Positions 26,049 to 38,642 of a DNA stretch of 64,000 nt are shown in pieces. The DNA lies in assembly GCA_937949945.1 (NCBI GenBank), contig CALFEQ010000178.1, positions 62,001-126,000 on the forward strand. The letters run 5' to 3'. Under the pieces are notes generated by a model. That model was not told the DNA's origin and ran no database searches. It saw nothing but the letters and a program-made list of their open reading frames with translations. This DNA comes from an uncultured Myxococcales bacterium. GTDB lineage: Bacteria; Myxococcota_A; Polyangia; Polyangiales; Polyangiaceae. A program made the translations under genes and the position numbers. The first letter of the stretch is position 1, and every line of letters starts with the position of its first letter.

Positions 26049-26603
26049 ATGCTCGTCGCGGACCGTCTGCTCTCCACGCTGTGCCTCACCTCCACGCTGC
26101 TCGTCGCATGCGCGGCGCCGTACGACTCGGGCGCGCTCGTCGAGGCGCCGAGCGAGCCGTTCACCTTCGAAGAGCTTCACGGCGTTCGTGCCGAGCCCGT
26201 CGACGTCGTCGCGGAGGAGCACCTCTACGCGATCACGCCTCCAGGCCGGCCGACGCGGTACGTACGCACGCTCGTCGTCGCGTTCGGCGAGGAGGACCGC
26301 GTCGCCGATGGGCGGCGGAACGAGTTCCGTCTGCTCGTCTCGCGGACGTCGACGGCGGAGCCGCCCGATCCGATCGCGGCGGGGACCTACGACTCGGATC
26401 TGTGGCTCGAGGAGGAGACCGGCGAGCATGACGACTCGGGCGAGATCACTGTCGCGGCGCGCAAGGTGGCGGGCACGATCACGATCGTCCGGCGCACGGA
26501 GTCGAGCGTCGAGGGCACCTTCGAGGTGGCGGACGCGGACGGGGAGGTGGCGCTGCGGGGAAGCTTCGTCGCCCCGATCTGCACGACTCCCGAGGCTCGC
26601 TGA
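26049..26603 (+). CDS. Small lipoprotein of unknown function
   Basis: 184-residue predicted lipoprotein. MLVADRLLSTLCLTSTLLVA is followed directly by the lipobox Cys. The mature part is acidic, beta-rich and has no recognised motif (FTFEELHGVRAEPVDVVAEE, GTYDSDLWLEEET, VEGTFEVADADGEVALRGSF); the end carries one further Cys. It starts 114 bp after the kinase, outside the inverted repeat, and is followed 51 bp later by another lipoprotein gene in the same direction. Function unknown. Confidence 0.7.
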   Translation: MLVADRLLSTLCLTSTLLVACAAPYDSGALVEAPSEPFTFEELHGVRAEPVDVVAEEHLYAITPPGRPTRYVRTLVVAFGEEDRVADGRRNEFRLLVSRTSTAEPPDPIAAGTYDSDLWLEEETGEHDDSGEITVAARKVAGTITIVRRTESSVEGTFEVADADGEVALRGSFVAPICTTPEAR

Positions 26604-26654
26604 AGGTGCGTTCGCCGGCCCGGCGGACGTGGACTCTCGGTACACTAGCGGCTC

Positions 26655-27650
26655 GTGATCCGTCGAAGGACAGTCGGCGTCGGCCCCTGCCTCGCCCCGA
26701 TCGTGCTCGCGGGATGCGGGCTCCTCACGGGGATCGACGAGTTGACCAAGGTCGACGACGTCGCGGACGCGGCGCCTCCTCCAGGGAACGGCGACGGGGT
26801 GGAGCAGGTACGTCCGAAGCGTTGCGACCCGAACAAGCCGTTCGAGCGGATCGTGCCGGTCGAGGAGCTCTGGAGCCCGGACCCGCACGAGGACGCCGAC
26901 GCCCGTCTCACCGAGGACGAGCGGACGATCTATTTCCAGAGCACGAGGGGAACCAGCGACCCGATGATCCATCGCGTCTGGGTGGCGACGCGGCCGGATC
27001 CGAGCGCGAAGTTCGGCGAGCCGACCCTCATCGAGCTCGCGCCGGGCGTGAACTACCGCGATCCGTCCGTCACGCCCGACGGCCTCACGATCTTCGTGCA
27101 AGCGGGGGTCGAAGATTCGCGCATCCAGTTCGCGACGCGTCCCGATCCGGGCGCCCACTTCCTTCCGCCGCAGGACGTCCCGGGGCTCGATCTCGCGAAC
27201 GAGGACGAGCGCGATCCGTTCCTCACCCGAGACGGCCGATTGCTCTACACGCGGATGGGACCGCGCGACGCGGTGCAGCCCGATCTCTACGTCGCGACGG
27301 GCAACGTCGTCGACGGCTTCCAATCCACGGGGCTCGCACGCATCAACTCGCCGACGGCGCTCGATCGCAACCCCGTGCTCTCGGCGGACGGGCGGCGCAT
27401 CTTCTTCTCGTCGGATCGCGACGCCGCGCCGGGCTCGCAGCGCATCTGGACGGCATACCGCGACGATCCCGCCGGCGTGTTCGGCGATCCCGTCCCCGTG
27501 ACCGAGCTCGCGGTGCCCGACGGGGCCCACGACTACGACGCCCCGACGTGGGTGTCCGCCGACGGCTGCGTCCTCTACTTCGCGAGCAATCGCCACTCGA
27601 ACGCGTGGGCGGGCCCCATCCACATCTATCGCGCGGAGCGCGGGCGGTGA
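26655..27650 (+). CDS. Lipoprotein with PD40/TolB-like beta-propeller repeats
   Basis: 331-residue predicted lipoprotein; the signal ends in VLAGC. The mature protein consists of repeated PD40-type blades, each with an F-x-S-x-R/D pattern: DERTIYFQSTRGTSD, DGLTIFVQAGVEDS, DGRLLYTRMGPRDA, DGRRIFFSSDRDAAP and DGCVLYFASNRHS. Such propellers bind proteins or glycans at the periplasmic or outer surface. The GTG at 26655 gives a short basic n-region before the hydrophobic core. Its stop lies 1 bp from the stop of the convergent TPR/PEGA-like gene. No enzyme motif is seen. Confidence 0.8.
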   Translation: MIRRRTVGVGPCLAPIVLAGCGLLTGIDELTKVDDVADAAPPPGNGDGVEQVRPKRCDPNKPFERIVPVEELWSPDPHEDADARLTEDERTIYFQSTRGTSDPMIHRVWVATRPDPSAKFGEPTLIELAPGVNYRDPSVTPDGLTIFVQAGVEDSRIQFATRPDPGAHFLPPQDVPGLDLANEDERDPFLTRDGRLLYTRMGPRDAVQPDLYVATGNVVDGFQSTGLARINSPTALDRNPVLSADGRRIFFSSDRDAAPGSQRIWTAYRDDPAGVFGDPVPVTELAVPDGAHDYDAPTWVSADGCVLYFASNRHSNAWAGPIHIYRAERGR

Positions 27651-27651
27651 T

Positions 27652-28686
27652 TCAGAAGCGGCCCTCGACGACGCCCACGCCGATCCGCACCGGCGCGGAG
27701 CGCGCCGCGCTCGCGCTCGGTCCGGGCAGGAGCCACGTCACCGCGGCGGCGGCGAGGCCGATGCCGGCGGCGACGAAGGCGATGGTCGAGACCGTCGCCA
27801 TGTCCTTCGCCGCGTCGACGTCCGCGTGAGCAGAGGGCGGACAGCGATTGTCGACACAGCCGTTCGCCTCTGCGTCCGCCTTCCGTCCGAGCGCGACGAA
27901 GCCCGCCGTCGTCCCGACGGCCGCGCCCACGACGGCCACGCCGAGGCCGGCGAACACCCAGGGCAGTCGGTCGTCGGAGCGTGCCGACGGAGCTGCCTCG
28001 CGGCGTGGCGCCGCCGGCGCATCGGGCGGCGTGCTCGCCGCCGGCGCATCGGGCGACGTGCTCGCCGCCGGCGTCGACGCGATCGCGGTCGTGAGGTCGA
28101 GCGTGACGGTCGCCTTCTCCGCCTCGGCGAGCTCCGCGACGGCGCTCACCTTCGCGCCGTCGACCGACGCTTCGATCGTGTGGCGGCCGGGGTTCAGACG
28201 TCGCGGCGCGACGAGGGCCTCCACGGGGACGATCGCGTCGTCGACGCGCACGATCACCGGCTGCCCCTCCGCGCCGACGATCGAGATGGTCAGCTCGGGG
28301 ATCCGCGCCGTCGTCTGCGCGAGCAGCTCTGCGGCGTCCGCGCGGGCGCGCTTGAAGGCGACGGGCTCGTCGGCAGGGGCGGGGAGTCGAAGCGTCGCCG
28401 TCAGCGTGTCGTGCGCCTCGACGAGCTGTCCGAGCGCGAACTGGGCGCGCGCGACGGCGAGCTTCGTCGAAGGCGCGCCCACGAGCGCGTCGGCGCCGAT
28501 GAAGCGCTTGAGCGCCGCCTCGGCGTCGCCCTTCGAGAGGAGAGCGTAGCCGTCGTCGAGCATCGCTCGTGCGGTCGCGCGATCGGCCGCCGTGGGCTCC
28601 GCGGCGGCCGGCGTCGTCTCGAAGAGCGCGAGCGCGGCGCCGAGCGCGATGACGGCCATGCGGTACGAGCGACGCACGGGCCGCAT
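27652..28686 (-). CDS. Periplasmic TPR plus PEGA-like protein with C-terminal membrane helices
   Basis: 344-residue exported protein. A signal peptide (MAVIALGAALALFETTPAAA region) is followed by TPR-like helices (ARAMLDDGYALLSKGDAEAAL, AVARAQFALGQLVEAHD). A PEGA-like beta domain comes next (VIVRVDDAIVPVEALVAPRR, LNPGRHTIEASVDG), then a Pro/Ala/Ser linker and two hydrophobic helices (WVFAGLGVAVVGAAVGTTAG and AFVAAGIGLAAAAVTWLL). This layout is common among myxobacterial proteins of unknown function. Duplicated 21-bp coding units around 28018-28070 produce the APAASTSPDAPAASTPPDAP repeat. The gene is isolated and convergent with the propeller lipoprotein. Confidence 0.75.
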   Translation of the reverse strand: MRPVRRSYRMAVIALGAALALFETTPAAAEPTAADRATARAMLDDGYALLSKGDAEAALKRFIGADALVGAPSTKLAVARAQFALGQLVEAHDTLTATLRLPAPADEPVAFKRARADAAELLAQTTARIPELTISIVGAEGQPVIVRVDDAIVPVEALVAPRRLNPGRHTIEASVDGAKVSAVAELAEAEKATVTLDLTTAIASTPAASTSPDAPAASTPPDAPAAPRREAAPSARSDDRLPWVFAGLGVAVVGAAVGTTAGFVALGRKADAEANGCVDNRCPPSAHADVDAAKDMATVSTIAFVAAGIGLAAAAVTWLLPGPSASAARSAPVRIGVGVVEGRF

Positions 28687-28797
28687 GATACGACGGGTCG
28701 CCCGTCACGTCCCAACGCGCCGGCCGCCGGGAGTGGACGGCGGCGCGGCGCGCGGGGCTCGACGCGGGCGCCGTGCGCGCGAGCGAGGGGGCTCGGC

Positions 28798-30054
28798 TCA
28801 GAGCGTGCCCACGTAATGGCTGACGTGGTAGGCCGTGCTGCGGCCGTCCGGGCCGCGGGTCCACTTCGAGACCATCATGTGGAGGTCGTTCGGCTTCGAC
28901 GTGGACCACGGGTGGATGAACCCGCCGTAGAGGGCCGGCTCCTCCAACGTCGTGAGCTGGATCTTCTCGTTCGACCAGGGGCCCTCGGGGCGGGTCGCCT
29001 TGCGCGACACGATCGAGCCGATCACGGTGTTGAGATACGTCATCGCCCACGTGCCGTCGGAGAGACGACGCACCGACGGCTCGCCGATGAACCCTTCGAA
29101 GAGCGGCGTGCAGGTCGGGCCCCAACCCCAGTCGGCGCCGTTCTTGCCCCAGCACTGGTACTCTTCCTTGTAGAACATCTTCGTCCAGTGGACGCGGCGG
29201 AGCATCATCGGTCCGAACTGACGGCCTGCGCGGACGCTGTAGACGTAGACCCATTCGCCGTCGCGCTGCATCGTCCACATCTGGAACGGGTCGGTGTTCG
29301 CCTCGTTGTTCGGCCAGATGGGATCCTTGAGGCGGACGAAGTCGTTCCCGTTGTCGGAGTACGCGAGACCCGCGTAGCCGGTGCGCCACATCGCGAGGCC
29401 GTTCGGATCCCAGTGGTTGACCGACATGAACGAGATGATCTGCCGCTTCGTCTCGGGGAAGCTGATGCCGTCGTTCGGGATGGCCGTGAACTCGGACGGC
29501 GGGTTCCCCCAGACCTTCCTCGTGTCGTGCGCGTTGAAGAACAGCTCGGGCGCTCGACCGTTGCCCGCCACCTTCGCGGCGCTGTCGAAGACGATCCCGC
29601 CCGGTGCGTTCGGGTGCACGTTGGAGCGGAGCATGACCGGCGAGCGCCAGTCGTTCCCCTCCTCCGGCCACGCCGAGCCGAACGTGTCGCCGAAGAGGTA
29701 GCCGATCGATCCGTTCTCGAGCACGTAGGGGATCCCGAGATCGGTCCCCGCCACGCGCCACCGCTGGGCCGTGTCGAGGTCGGCGCCCGTCAGGCGCTTT
29801 CTGAACTTCGCGGTTCCCGGCAAGAAGCCATAGGACCCGGAAGAGCCGTCCGAGGAGGGATCTCCCGACGCGGACGCGCCCCGCTCGGGCGAGCCCGTCT
29901 CCTCCTCCGCCGAGTCTTGCCCCCTCCGAGACTTCTTCAACGAGGGGTCATCGACCGAGTCGACCACGCATCCGGCGAGCGCGACGGTCGCGATCATCCA
30001 GGCGACCGTCGCGAGGCGCCGGTGTCCGAGTCCGCGAACATCCTCCGTTCCCAT
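28798..30054 (-). CDS. DUF4185-type lipoprotein
   Basis: 418-residue predicted lipoprotein: the signal ends in ATVALAGC, then comes a charged Ser/Gly/Glu-rich linker. The C-terminal 320 residues look like a DUF4185 five-bladed propeller related in fold to glycoside hydrolase clans: NGSIGYLFGDTFGSAWPEEG, PNDGISFPETKRQIISFMSV, GYAGLAYSDNGNDFVRLKDP, GEPSVRRLSDGTWAMTYLNT. The conserved GDTF and acidic residues could form a glycan-binding or hydrolytic site, but no family member's activity is assumed here. The ATG at 30054 starts a normal n-region. The divergent multicopper oxidase gene begins 302 bp away. Confidence 0.75.
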   Translation of the reverse strand: MGTEDVRGLGHRRLATVAWMIATVALAGCVVDSVDDPSLKKSRRGQDSAEEETGSPERGASASGDPSSDGSSGSYGFLPGTAKFRKRLTGADLDTAQRWRVAGTDLGIPYVLENGSIGYLFGDTFGSAWPEEGNDWRSPVMLRSNVHPNAPGGIVFDSAAKVAGNGRAPELFFNAHDTRKVWGNPPSEFTAIPNDGISFPETKRQIISFMSVNHWDPNGLAMWRTGYAGLAYSDNGNDFVRLKDPIWPNNEANTDPFQMWTMQRDGEWVYVYSVRAGRQFGPMMLRRVHWTKMFYKEEYQCWGKNGADWGWGPTCTPLFEGFIGEPSVRRLSDGTWAMTYLNTVIGSIVSRKATRPEGPWSNEKIQLTTLEEPALYGGFIHPWSTSKPNDLHMMVSKWTRGPDGRSTAYHVSHYVGTL

Positions 30055-30356
30055 TCGTCCTCCCGTTCGTCAGAGAGCACGTGGCGGGCCAGCCCGAAGG
30101 GGCCCCCGGCGAGGCGCCGGCGCTCGCGGGACGCCGCCGGGACGAGGCGCGGCAGATCGTGAAAATATCAAGGAAATCAATGGAAAAGACCGCGCTCCTC
30201 GGGGAGGCGGGGCCGCGCGGTGGGCCGCGTGAGTCGACGGGAAGGTCACGAAGGTGACCGGTCTGGAGCGTCGAGATGGCGGGCGCCGAACCCCCGCAGC
30301 ATTTGCGTTGTCCCGGTGAGACTCGGCGCGCGCGCGACGCGTGGAAGACTTGGAGC
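30055..30356. promoter_or_regulatory. Divergent intergenic region with AT-rich patch
   Basis: 302 bp between the divergent DUF4185 and multicopper oxidase genes, no gene seen. Bases about 30157-30190 (GTGAAAATATCAAGGAAATC onward) are strikingly AT-rich for this genome and are the likely promoter zone, but no clear hexamer pair or operator palindrome could be assigned. Confidence 0.4.
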
Positions 30357-31802
30357 ATGCGTTTCGTAGCCGTCTTGTCGCTGCTGGTCGTCGTGGCCTG
30401 CGGAACGAACGGTGACGCCGACGCGACCAAGGTTCGGCGTGTCACCGACGGCGGAGCGGACGACGGCGCGAAGTCGCGGCGTCCGCTCGCGGACATCTGG
30501 GGGATGCCGGCGCTCGAGGACGAGAACCCCGATCCGGACATCGTCGAGGTGAGGCTGAGGGCGGGGAAGGCGCGCGCGGTGCTCGACGACAAGGAGATCG
30601 ACGTCCTCGCGTACAACGGCACCGTGCCCGGACCGGTCCTGAGGGCGCGCCCCGGGCAGAGGGTCATCGTCCATTTCGAGAACGCGCTCGACGAGCCGAC
30701 CACCGTGCATTGGCACGGCCTGCGGATCCCGGACACGATGGACGGCTCGCCGCGCATCCAGGACCCGGTGCCGCCGGGCGGGACGTTCACGTACCAGTTC
30801 AAGGTGCCGGAGGCGGCTTCCTTCTGGTACCACCCGCACGTCTCCACCCACGACCAGCTCGAGCGAGGGCTGTACGGGCCGATCGTCATCCAGGACGATC
30901 TCGATCCGATTTACGACCTCGAGCGGTTCCTCGTCCTCGACGACGTGACGCTCGACGCGGAGGGGAACATCGCCCCGCCGAAGCTCGACGGCCTCGACGG
31001 GCTCACCGGGCGCTACGGCGACCTCTTCCTCACCAACGGCAAGAACGCCAAGACGGTGAAGGCGTCCGCGAAGAAGGGGCAGGTCGAGCGATGGCGGCTC
31101 GTGAACACCGCCAACGCGCGGAAGATGAGGCTCCGCATCGAGGGCGCGCGCTGGCGCCTCATCGCGACGGACGGCGGCCTGCTCGAGGCGCCGCTCGAGC
31201 CGAAGGAGCTCACGCTGGCCGTCGGCGGTCGTCTCGACGTCGAGGTCTCGTACGACACCGCCGGGTCCGTCGCGCTCGTGCACGACGACGGGAAGGAACG
31301 GACGACGATGTTCGCGGTCGACGTCGAGGACGGTCCGGACGCACCGCGCACGATCCCGTGGCCCGAGGTGAAGCCCCACGTCGCCGAGCGCGCTCCGAAG
31401 CAAGAGTTCGAGATGTCGTTCGACTTCGTCCAGCAGGGCGCGAGCGCCCAGTGGTTCATCAACGGCGAGTCGCACTGGATGGAGCCGATCCTCACGGTGC
31501 CGCAAGGCACGACGATGAGGATGCGCCTCGTGAACGCGAAGGGCGGCATCGCGCACCCGTTCCACCTGCACGGCCAGTTCTTCCGCGTCGAGCATCCCGA
31601 CTGGCCGGGACTACGCGACACCGTGCAGGTGCCGGAGAACGAACCGATCACGATCGTCGCCTACTTCGACAACCCCGGCACGTGGATGGCGCACTGTCAC
31701 ATCCTCGAGCACGCCGAGCTCGGGTTCATGGCGGAGATCCAGGTCACGTCCACGGGCGCGCCGCCTCCGTGGACCGGCCCCGGCGGTGGACACGGTCACT
31801 GA
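30357..31802 (+). CDS. Multicopper oxidase lipoprotein
   Basis: 481-residue exported multicopper oxidase. The signal ends in VVVAC, predicting a lipoprotein. All four copper-ligand motifs are present in order: TVHWHGLR, FWYHPHVST, AHPFHLHGQFF and MAHCHILEHAELGFM (type 1 Cys and axial Met). Three cupredoxin domains fit the length, as in CopA/CueO/laccase-like enzymes that oxidise Cu(I) or phenolics with reduction of O2 to water. It has no long Met-rich insert of the CueO type, only a short His-rich end (GPGGGHGH). The ATG at 30357 follows TGGAG. It probably takes part in copper or phenol handling at the periplasm; substrate undetermined. Confidence 0.92.
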   Translation: MRFVAVLSLLVVVACGTNGDADATKVRRVTDGGADDGAKSRRPLADIWGMPALEDENPDPDIVEVRLRAGKARAVLDDKEIDVLAYNGTVPGPVLRARPGQRVIVHFENALDEPTTVHWHGLRIPDTMDGSPRIQDPVPPGGTFTYQFKVPEAASFWYHPHVSTHDQLERGLYGPIVIQDDLDPIYDLERFLVLDDVTLDAEGNIAPPKLDGLDGLTGRYGDLFLTNGKNAKTVKASAKKGQVERWRLVNTANARKMRLRIEGARWRLIATDGGLLEAPLEPKELTLAVGGRLDVEVSYDTAGSVALVHDDGKERTTMFAVDVEDGPDAPRTIPWPEVKPHVAERAPKQEFEMSFDFVQQGASAQWFINGESHWMEPILTVPQGTTMRMRLVNAKGGIAHPFHLHGQFFRVEHPDWPGLRDTVQVPENEPITIVAYFDNPGTWMAHCHILEHAELGFMAEIQVTSTGAPPPWTGPGGGHGH

Positions 31803-31896
31803 TCCGAGCTTCGGATCGAGATGGGGCATGCTGCCCCGCTCGGCGTTCGGCGAACACCCTTGCGGCGCGGACGCAGGTCCGTCACAAGGGGCGGCC

Positions 31897-32400
31897 ATGT
31901 CCATCAAGATTGGTGACCGCATTCCGGACGCAACCCTCTACGAGTCGACGGAGTTCGGGGACGCTTGCCCCGCAGCGCCCAAGAGCGTGTCCGTCGCCGA
32001 AGCCGTTCGCGGGAAGAAGATCGTGATCTTCGGCCTGCCGGGCGCTTTCACGCCGACGTGCTCCGCCCAGCACGTGCCCGGCTACGTCGAGCTCCTCCCG
32101 CAGCTGAAGGCGAAGGGGGTCGACGAGGTCTGGTGCGTGTCGGTCAACGACGGCTTCGTCATGGCCGCCTGGGGCCGTGAGCTGAAGGCCATCGGCAAGA
32201 TCCGCATGCTCGGGGACGGCAGCGCCGAATTCGCGAAGAAGCTCGGTCTCGAGCTCGATCTGACCGCGGCCGGCATGGGCGTCCGCATGCAGCGCTTCTC
32301 GATGCTCGTCGAGGACGGCGTCGTGAAGCAGCTCAACGTCGAGCAGCCGAAGAAGTTCGAGGTGAGCGACGCCGCCACCATGCTCGAGCAGCTCGGCTGA
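31897..32400 (+). CDS. Peroxiredoxin (Prx5/redoxin family)
   Basis: 167-residue thiol peroxidase reducing hydrogen or alkyl peroxides in the cytoplasm. The active-site motif PGAFTPTCSAQHVPGY holds the peroxidatic Cys with the upstream Thr. WCVSVNDGFVMAAWGRELKA and MLGDGSAEFAKKLGLELDLT match the Prx5 (AhpE/PMP20-like) group. No second Cys sits at the usual resolving position, so the reductant may be an external thiol. The ATG at 31897 gives the usual length; the frame is open upstream into the oxidase end but that part is not conserved. It lies 94 bp after the multicopper oxidase on the same strand. Confidence 0.93.
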   Translation: MSIKIGDRIPDATLYESTEFGDACPAAPKSVSVAEAVRGKKIVIFGLPGAFTPTCSAQHVPGYVELLPQLKAKGVDEVWCVSVNDGFVMAAWGRELKAIGKIRMLGDGSAEFAKKLGLELDLTAAGMGVRMQRFSMLVEDGVVKQLNVEQPKKFEVSDAATMLEQLG

Positions 32401-32439
32401 GAGCGGCGAGCGGTCGAGGTCGCGGCGTCGCGCGCGTGC

Positions 32440-33606
32440 TCACGCGAGAGCGTCACGCATGCGGGCGACGCCGCGGTCGATGTCCGTCTCGTCGTGGTAG
32501 ATGCCGAACCCGAAGCGCAGGCGATCGCCGCGCACGTCGGTGACGACGTCGGCGCGGAGCAGTCGCTGGTGGATGTCGCTCGCCGCGCTCGTCTGGAACG
32601 TGAGGAACTGGCCGCGGCTCTTCTCCGAGAGCGGGACGACGAGCTGATCCTCGCGCACGGGGAGGGACTCCTTCCGGAGGTGCTCGACGAAGCGCTCCTG
32701 GAGCCTTTCGACGTGCGCGTGGATCGCGGCCGCGTCGAGCTTCTGCTCGTCGAGCCAGTCCATCACGGCGACGAAGCGGTAGAGCGCGCTCGGATCGAAC
32801 GTGGCGCCGAACAAGCGCGCGCCGCCGGGCGCGTAGGCGACCGCACCCGGCGCCTGCGCGTCCTCGAGCGCGCCGAAGGCCGCGAACCAGCCGGTGTCGC
32901 GCGGCCGGTCGCCGTAGCCCGGCGGGGCGTGGACGAAGCAGCAGCCTTCGCCGCTCATCGCGTACTTGTAACCGCCGGCGAGATAGAAGACGCGGTCCTT
33001 CATCGTCGAGAGGTCGACGGGGATCGCGCCGAAGGCGTGGTAGCCGTCGATGACGACGAACGTCTCGCGCGGCACGGCGGCGACGATGCGCGACAGATCG
33101 GGCACTGCCCAGCCCGAGTTGAAGAACACGTGGCTGAGATAGACGAGGTCCCAGCCCGGCTTCGATGCCTCCGCCGCGAAGCGCTCGACGAAGGAGGCAT
33201 GCGGCTCGGCGGCGACGCGCGTGACGGCGAGCAGGCCGTCTTCTTCGAGCCGTGACGCTTGGCGCGCGAACGAGTGGAACTCGGCATCGGTCGTGAGGAC
33301 GCGGAGCGCGCGGCCATACGGCAGGCACGACAGGATGCGCATGACGAGCTCGTGCGTGTTCGGCGCGAACGCGACGGCGTTCGGCTCGGACGTTCCGAGC
33401 CGCTTCGCGACGTGGCGCTGCGCGCGAGGGAGCACGTCGGAGAAGACGACGTCCCACTTGCGGTCCGCGAGTCGTGCGGCATCGAGCCACGCCTTCACGT
33501 GAGCATCGAAGCTGACGTCGGGCCAGAGGTGATGGCTGTGCGCGGCGAAGTGGATGCGCTCTGGCGCGGCTTCGAGGAAGCGGCGGAAGAAGGATTTGTA
33601 GCTCAC
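32440..33606 (-). CDS. Class V aminotransferase-fold PLP enzyme (kynureninase-like)
   Basis: 388-residue PLP-dependent enzyme of fold type I, class V, with overall likeness to kynureninase. Seen: IHFAAHSHHLWPDVSFDAHV at the N-terminus, VFFNSGWAVPDLSRI, the PLP-binding Asp in VVIDGYHAFGAIPVDLS, and the Schiff-base Lys in FYLAGGYKYAMSGEGCCF. RLRFGFGIYHDETDIDRGV near the end fits the small domain. The ATG at 33606 starts directly at the conserved region. It is divergent from metH, with a 247-bp gap. No other tryptophan-catabolism genes are nearby, so kynureninase activity is uncertain; cysteine desulfurase-like or other lyase activity is possible. Confidence 0.78.
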   Translation of the reverse strand: MSYKSFFRRFLEAAPERIHFAAHSHHLWPDVSFDAHVKAWLDAARLADRKWDVVFSDVLPRAQRHVAKRLGTSEPNAVAFAPNTHELVMRILSCLPYGRALRVLTTDAEFHSFARQASRLEEDGLLAVTRVAAEPHASFVERFAAEASKPGWDLVYLSHVFFNSGWAVPDLSRIVAAVPRETFVVIDGYHAFGAIPVDLSTMKDRVFYLAGGYKYAMSGEGCCFVHAPPGYGDRPRDTGWFAAFGALEDAQAPGAVAYAPGGARLFGATFDPSALYRFVAVMDWLDEQKLDAAAIHAHVERLQERFVEHLRKESLPVREDQLVVPLSEKSRGQFLTFQTSAASDIHQRLLRADVVTDVRGDRLRFGFGIYHDETDIDRGVARMRDALA

Positions 33607-33697
33607 GCGGCGCAGCGTAGCGGGTTCGGGGGAATGGGGAACCGGGATGGGGATGGTGGTCGGGCTTGCTGGGGGTTCGGAGACGGTGGATGCGCTT

Positions 33698-33793
33698 CGA
33701 GGGATTTCGGGAACGGGACGGAGGGAGCTACCTCATGTTTCCAGCAACGTCGTGCCCGGCTGAGCCTCTGCTTGCCATCCCGAGGGATTTCGG
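33698..33793. repeat. Duplicated 13-bp motif in metH leader
   Basis: CGAGGGATTTCGG occurs at 33698-33710 and again at 33781-33793, 83 bp apart, in the 247-bp gap before metH. The gap holds no gene. GCCCGGCT also occurs twice, once near the first base of the second copy's upstream side and once just after it. No cobalamin, SAM or SAH riboswitch consensus was found. Confidence 0.45.
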
Positions 33794-33853
33794 CCAAAAG
33801 CCCGGCTAAAGACGCTCGTTTCCTTTCGACCTTCCATCGGGAGCCCACAGCCC

Positions 33854-37582
<3,729 letters not shown>

Positions 37583-37683
37583 GCTCGGCTGGCACCTCCT
37601 ACCGGTCGTCACCGGCGGTCGGCGCCGGCATGTTCTGCGCGAATCACTTGGGCTCATGGCGCGCGATCCGCGATGATCCGCGC

Positions 37684-38070
37684 GTGGAGATCCCTACCGT
37701 CACCGCGCTCTACGGAGCACTGAACGCCATCTTCAACATCGGGCTCGCGGCGCACGTCTCGGTGGTCCGCCGGCGCGAGAACATCTCCATGGGCTTGGGC
37801 AGCTCGGAAGCGCTCCTCGTCGCCAGCCGCGTCCATGCGAACAACGCGGAGTTCGTCCCACTGGGCATCCTCATGCTCCTCCTCGCGGAGCTCTGCGGCG
37901 GCTCGAGCTTCTGGCTCCACATCGCCGGCGGCCTCCTCTTCCTGGGCCGCCTCGCCCACGCCTACGGCCTCCCACGCCCGGCCCCGAACGTCTTCCGCGT
38001 CTTCGGCACCGCCGCGACGTGGGGGGTGATCGTCGCGCTCTCGGCCTGGACGCTCTGGCTCCGCCGGTAG
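37684..38070 (+). CDS. MAPEG family membrane protein
   Basis: 128-residue inner-membrane protein of the MAPEG superfamily (membrane-associated eicosanoid/glutathione metabolism). Four hydrophobic helices are visible: VTALYGALNAIFNIGLAAHV, VPLGILMLLLAELCGG, HIAGGLLFLGRLAHAYGL and TWGVIVALSAWTLWL. The family's conserved RVHANNAEFVPL motif lies between helices 1 and 2. The GTG at 37684 gives the usual size and places helix 1 at the N-terminus; an ATG at 37630 would add 18 unconserved residues. It follows metH by 101 bp. Bacterial members are mostly uncharacterised; some show glutathione-related activity. Confidence 0.85.
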   Translation: MEIPTVTALYGALNAIFNIGLAAHVSVVRRRENISMGLGSSEALLVASRVHANNAEFVPLGILMLLLAELCGGSSFWLHIAGGLLFLGRLAHAYGLPRPAPNVFRVFGTAATWGVIVALSAWTLWLRR

Positions 38071-38074
38071 GAGG

Positions 38075-38247
38075 CCTCGGGCCTCGGGCCTCATGAAGGC
38101 CTCAGATGTACACCACATCCATTCCTACCGACGTTGGGAAAGTGTGCAGGCTGCAACCATTCCTACCGACGTTGGGAAGGGCATGGCGCCGTCAGCGTCA
38201 GCGCCGATGGGCGAGAAGTGCTTTTCGTTGAGGCCCGAGGCCCGAGG
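38075..38247. repeat. MITE-like element 1 (18-bp inverted ends, two 38-bp-spaced cores)
   Basis: Perfect 18-bp inverted repeats CCTCGGGCCTCGGGCCTC (38075-38092) and GAGGCCCGAGGCCCGAGG (38230-38247) enclose 137 bp. Inside, the 20-mer ATTCCTACCGACGTTGGGAA occurs twice, at 38121-38140 and 38159-38178, exactly 38 bp apart. The core is itself a near-palindrome (TTCC...GGAA). Non-coding; it lies between the convergent MAPEG and lipoprotein genes. Confidence 0.75.
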
Positions 38248-38255
38248 ACTCCCGC

Positions 38256-38642
38256 TCACCGACACACCCGGCGGCCGAACTCGTCGCTTCCGACCTCTTG
38301 GAGGCCGGGCTGGCAGACGCATTCGTCGGCTCTGGGGTTCGTGCCGTTCGGGTCGGGCTGGGTGCCTTCGGAGCAGGACCAGACGCAGCGGCCGTCGTCG
38401 GTCTCGACGTGATACGGAGGCACGCACGGCTCGGCCGAGGCGTCGGCGGTCAACGGTGAGCCGTCCTCCTGCTCGGAGTCCGGCACGGGTTCGGGCTCCG
38501 GCTCCGGCTGCCTAGGCGGCGGTTCGCGAGCCGGGCCGCAAGGAAGGGCGGTGCACATTTCATCGTCCACGAGGCCGCCGCAGGCGATGAGCGGAGAAGC
38601 AAGGGCGAGGAAAGACGCGAGGAAGAGGCGAGCCGGGCGCAT
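38256..38642 (-). CDS. Cys-rich small lipoprotein
   Basis: 128-residue predicted lipoprotein. MRPARLFLASFLALASPLIA precedes Cys21. The mature region has a Pro/Glu-rich stretch (PRQPEPEPEPVPDSEQEDGS) and a C-terminal Cys-rich part: CVPPYHVETDDGRCVWSC, then CVCQPGL and a final CR. This spacing resembles an EGF-like or small disulphide-knotted module, so it is probably exposed at the cell surface. The start is uncertain: ATG at 38642 gives the cleanest signal, and in-frame ATGs further upstream are possible. The gene lies exactly between two MITE-like repeat elements. Function unknown. Confidence 0.6.
   Translation of the reverse strand: MRPARLFLASFLALASPLIACGGLVDDEMCTALPCGPAREPPPRQPEPEPEPVPDSEQEDGSPLTADASAEPCVPPYHVETDDGRCVWSCSEGTQPDPNGTNPRADECVCQPGLQEVGSDEFGRRVCR

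Noticed and set aside
33607..33853. Cobalamin, SAM or SAH riboswitch before metH
   Set aside because: None of the conserved boxes of those classes could be found; GGCTAAAG near the end is too short to count as a SAM-II match.
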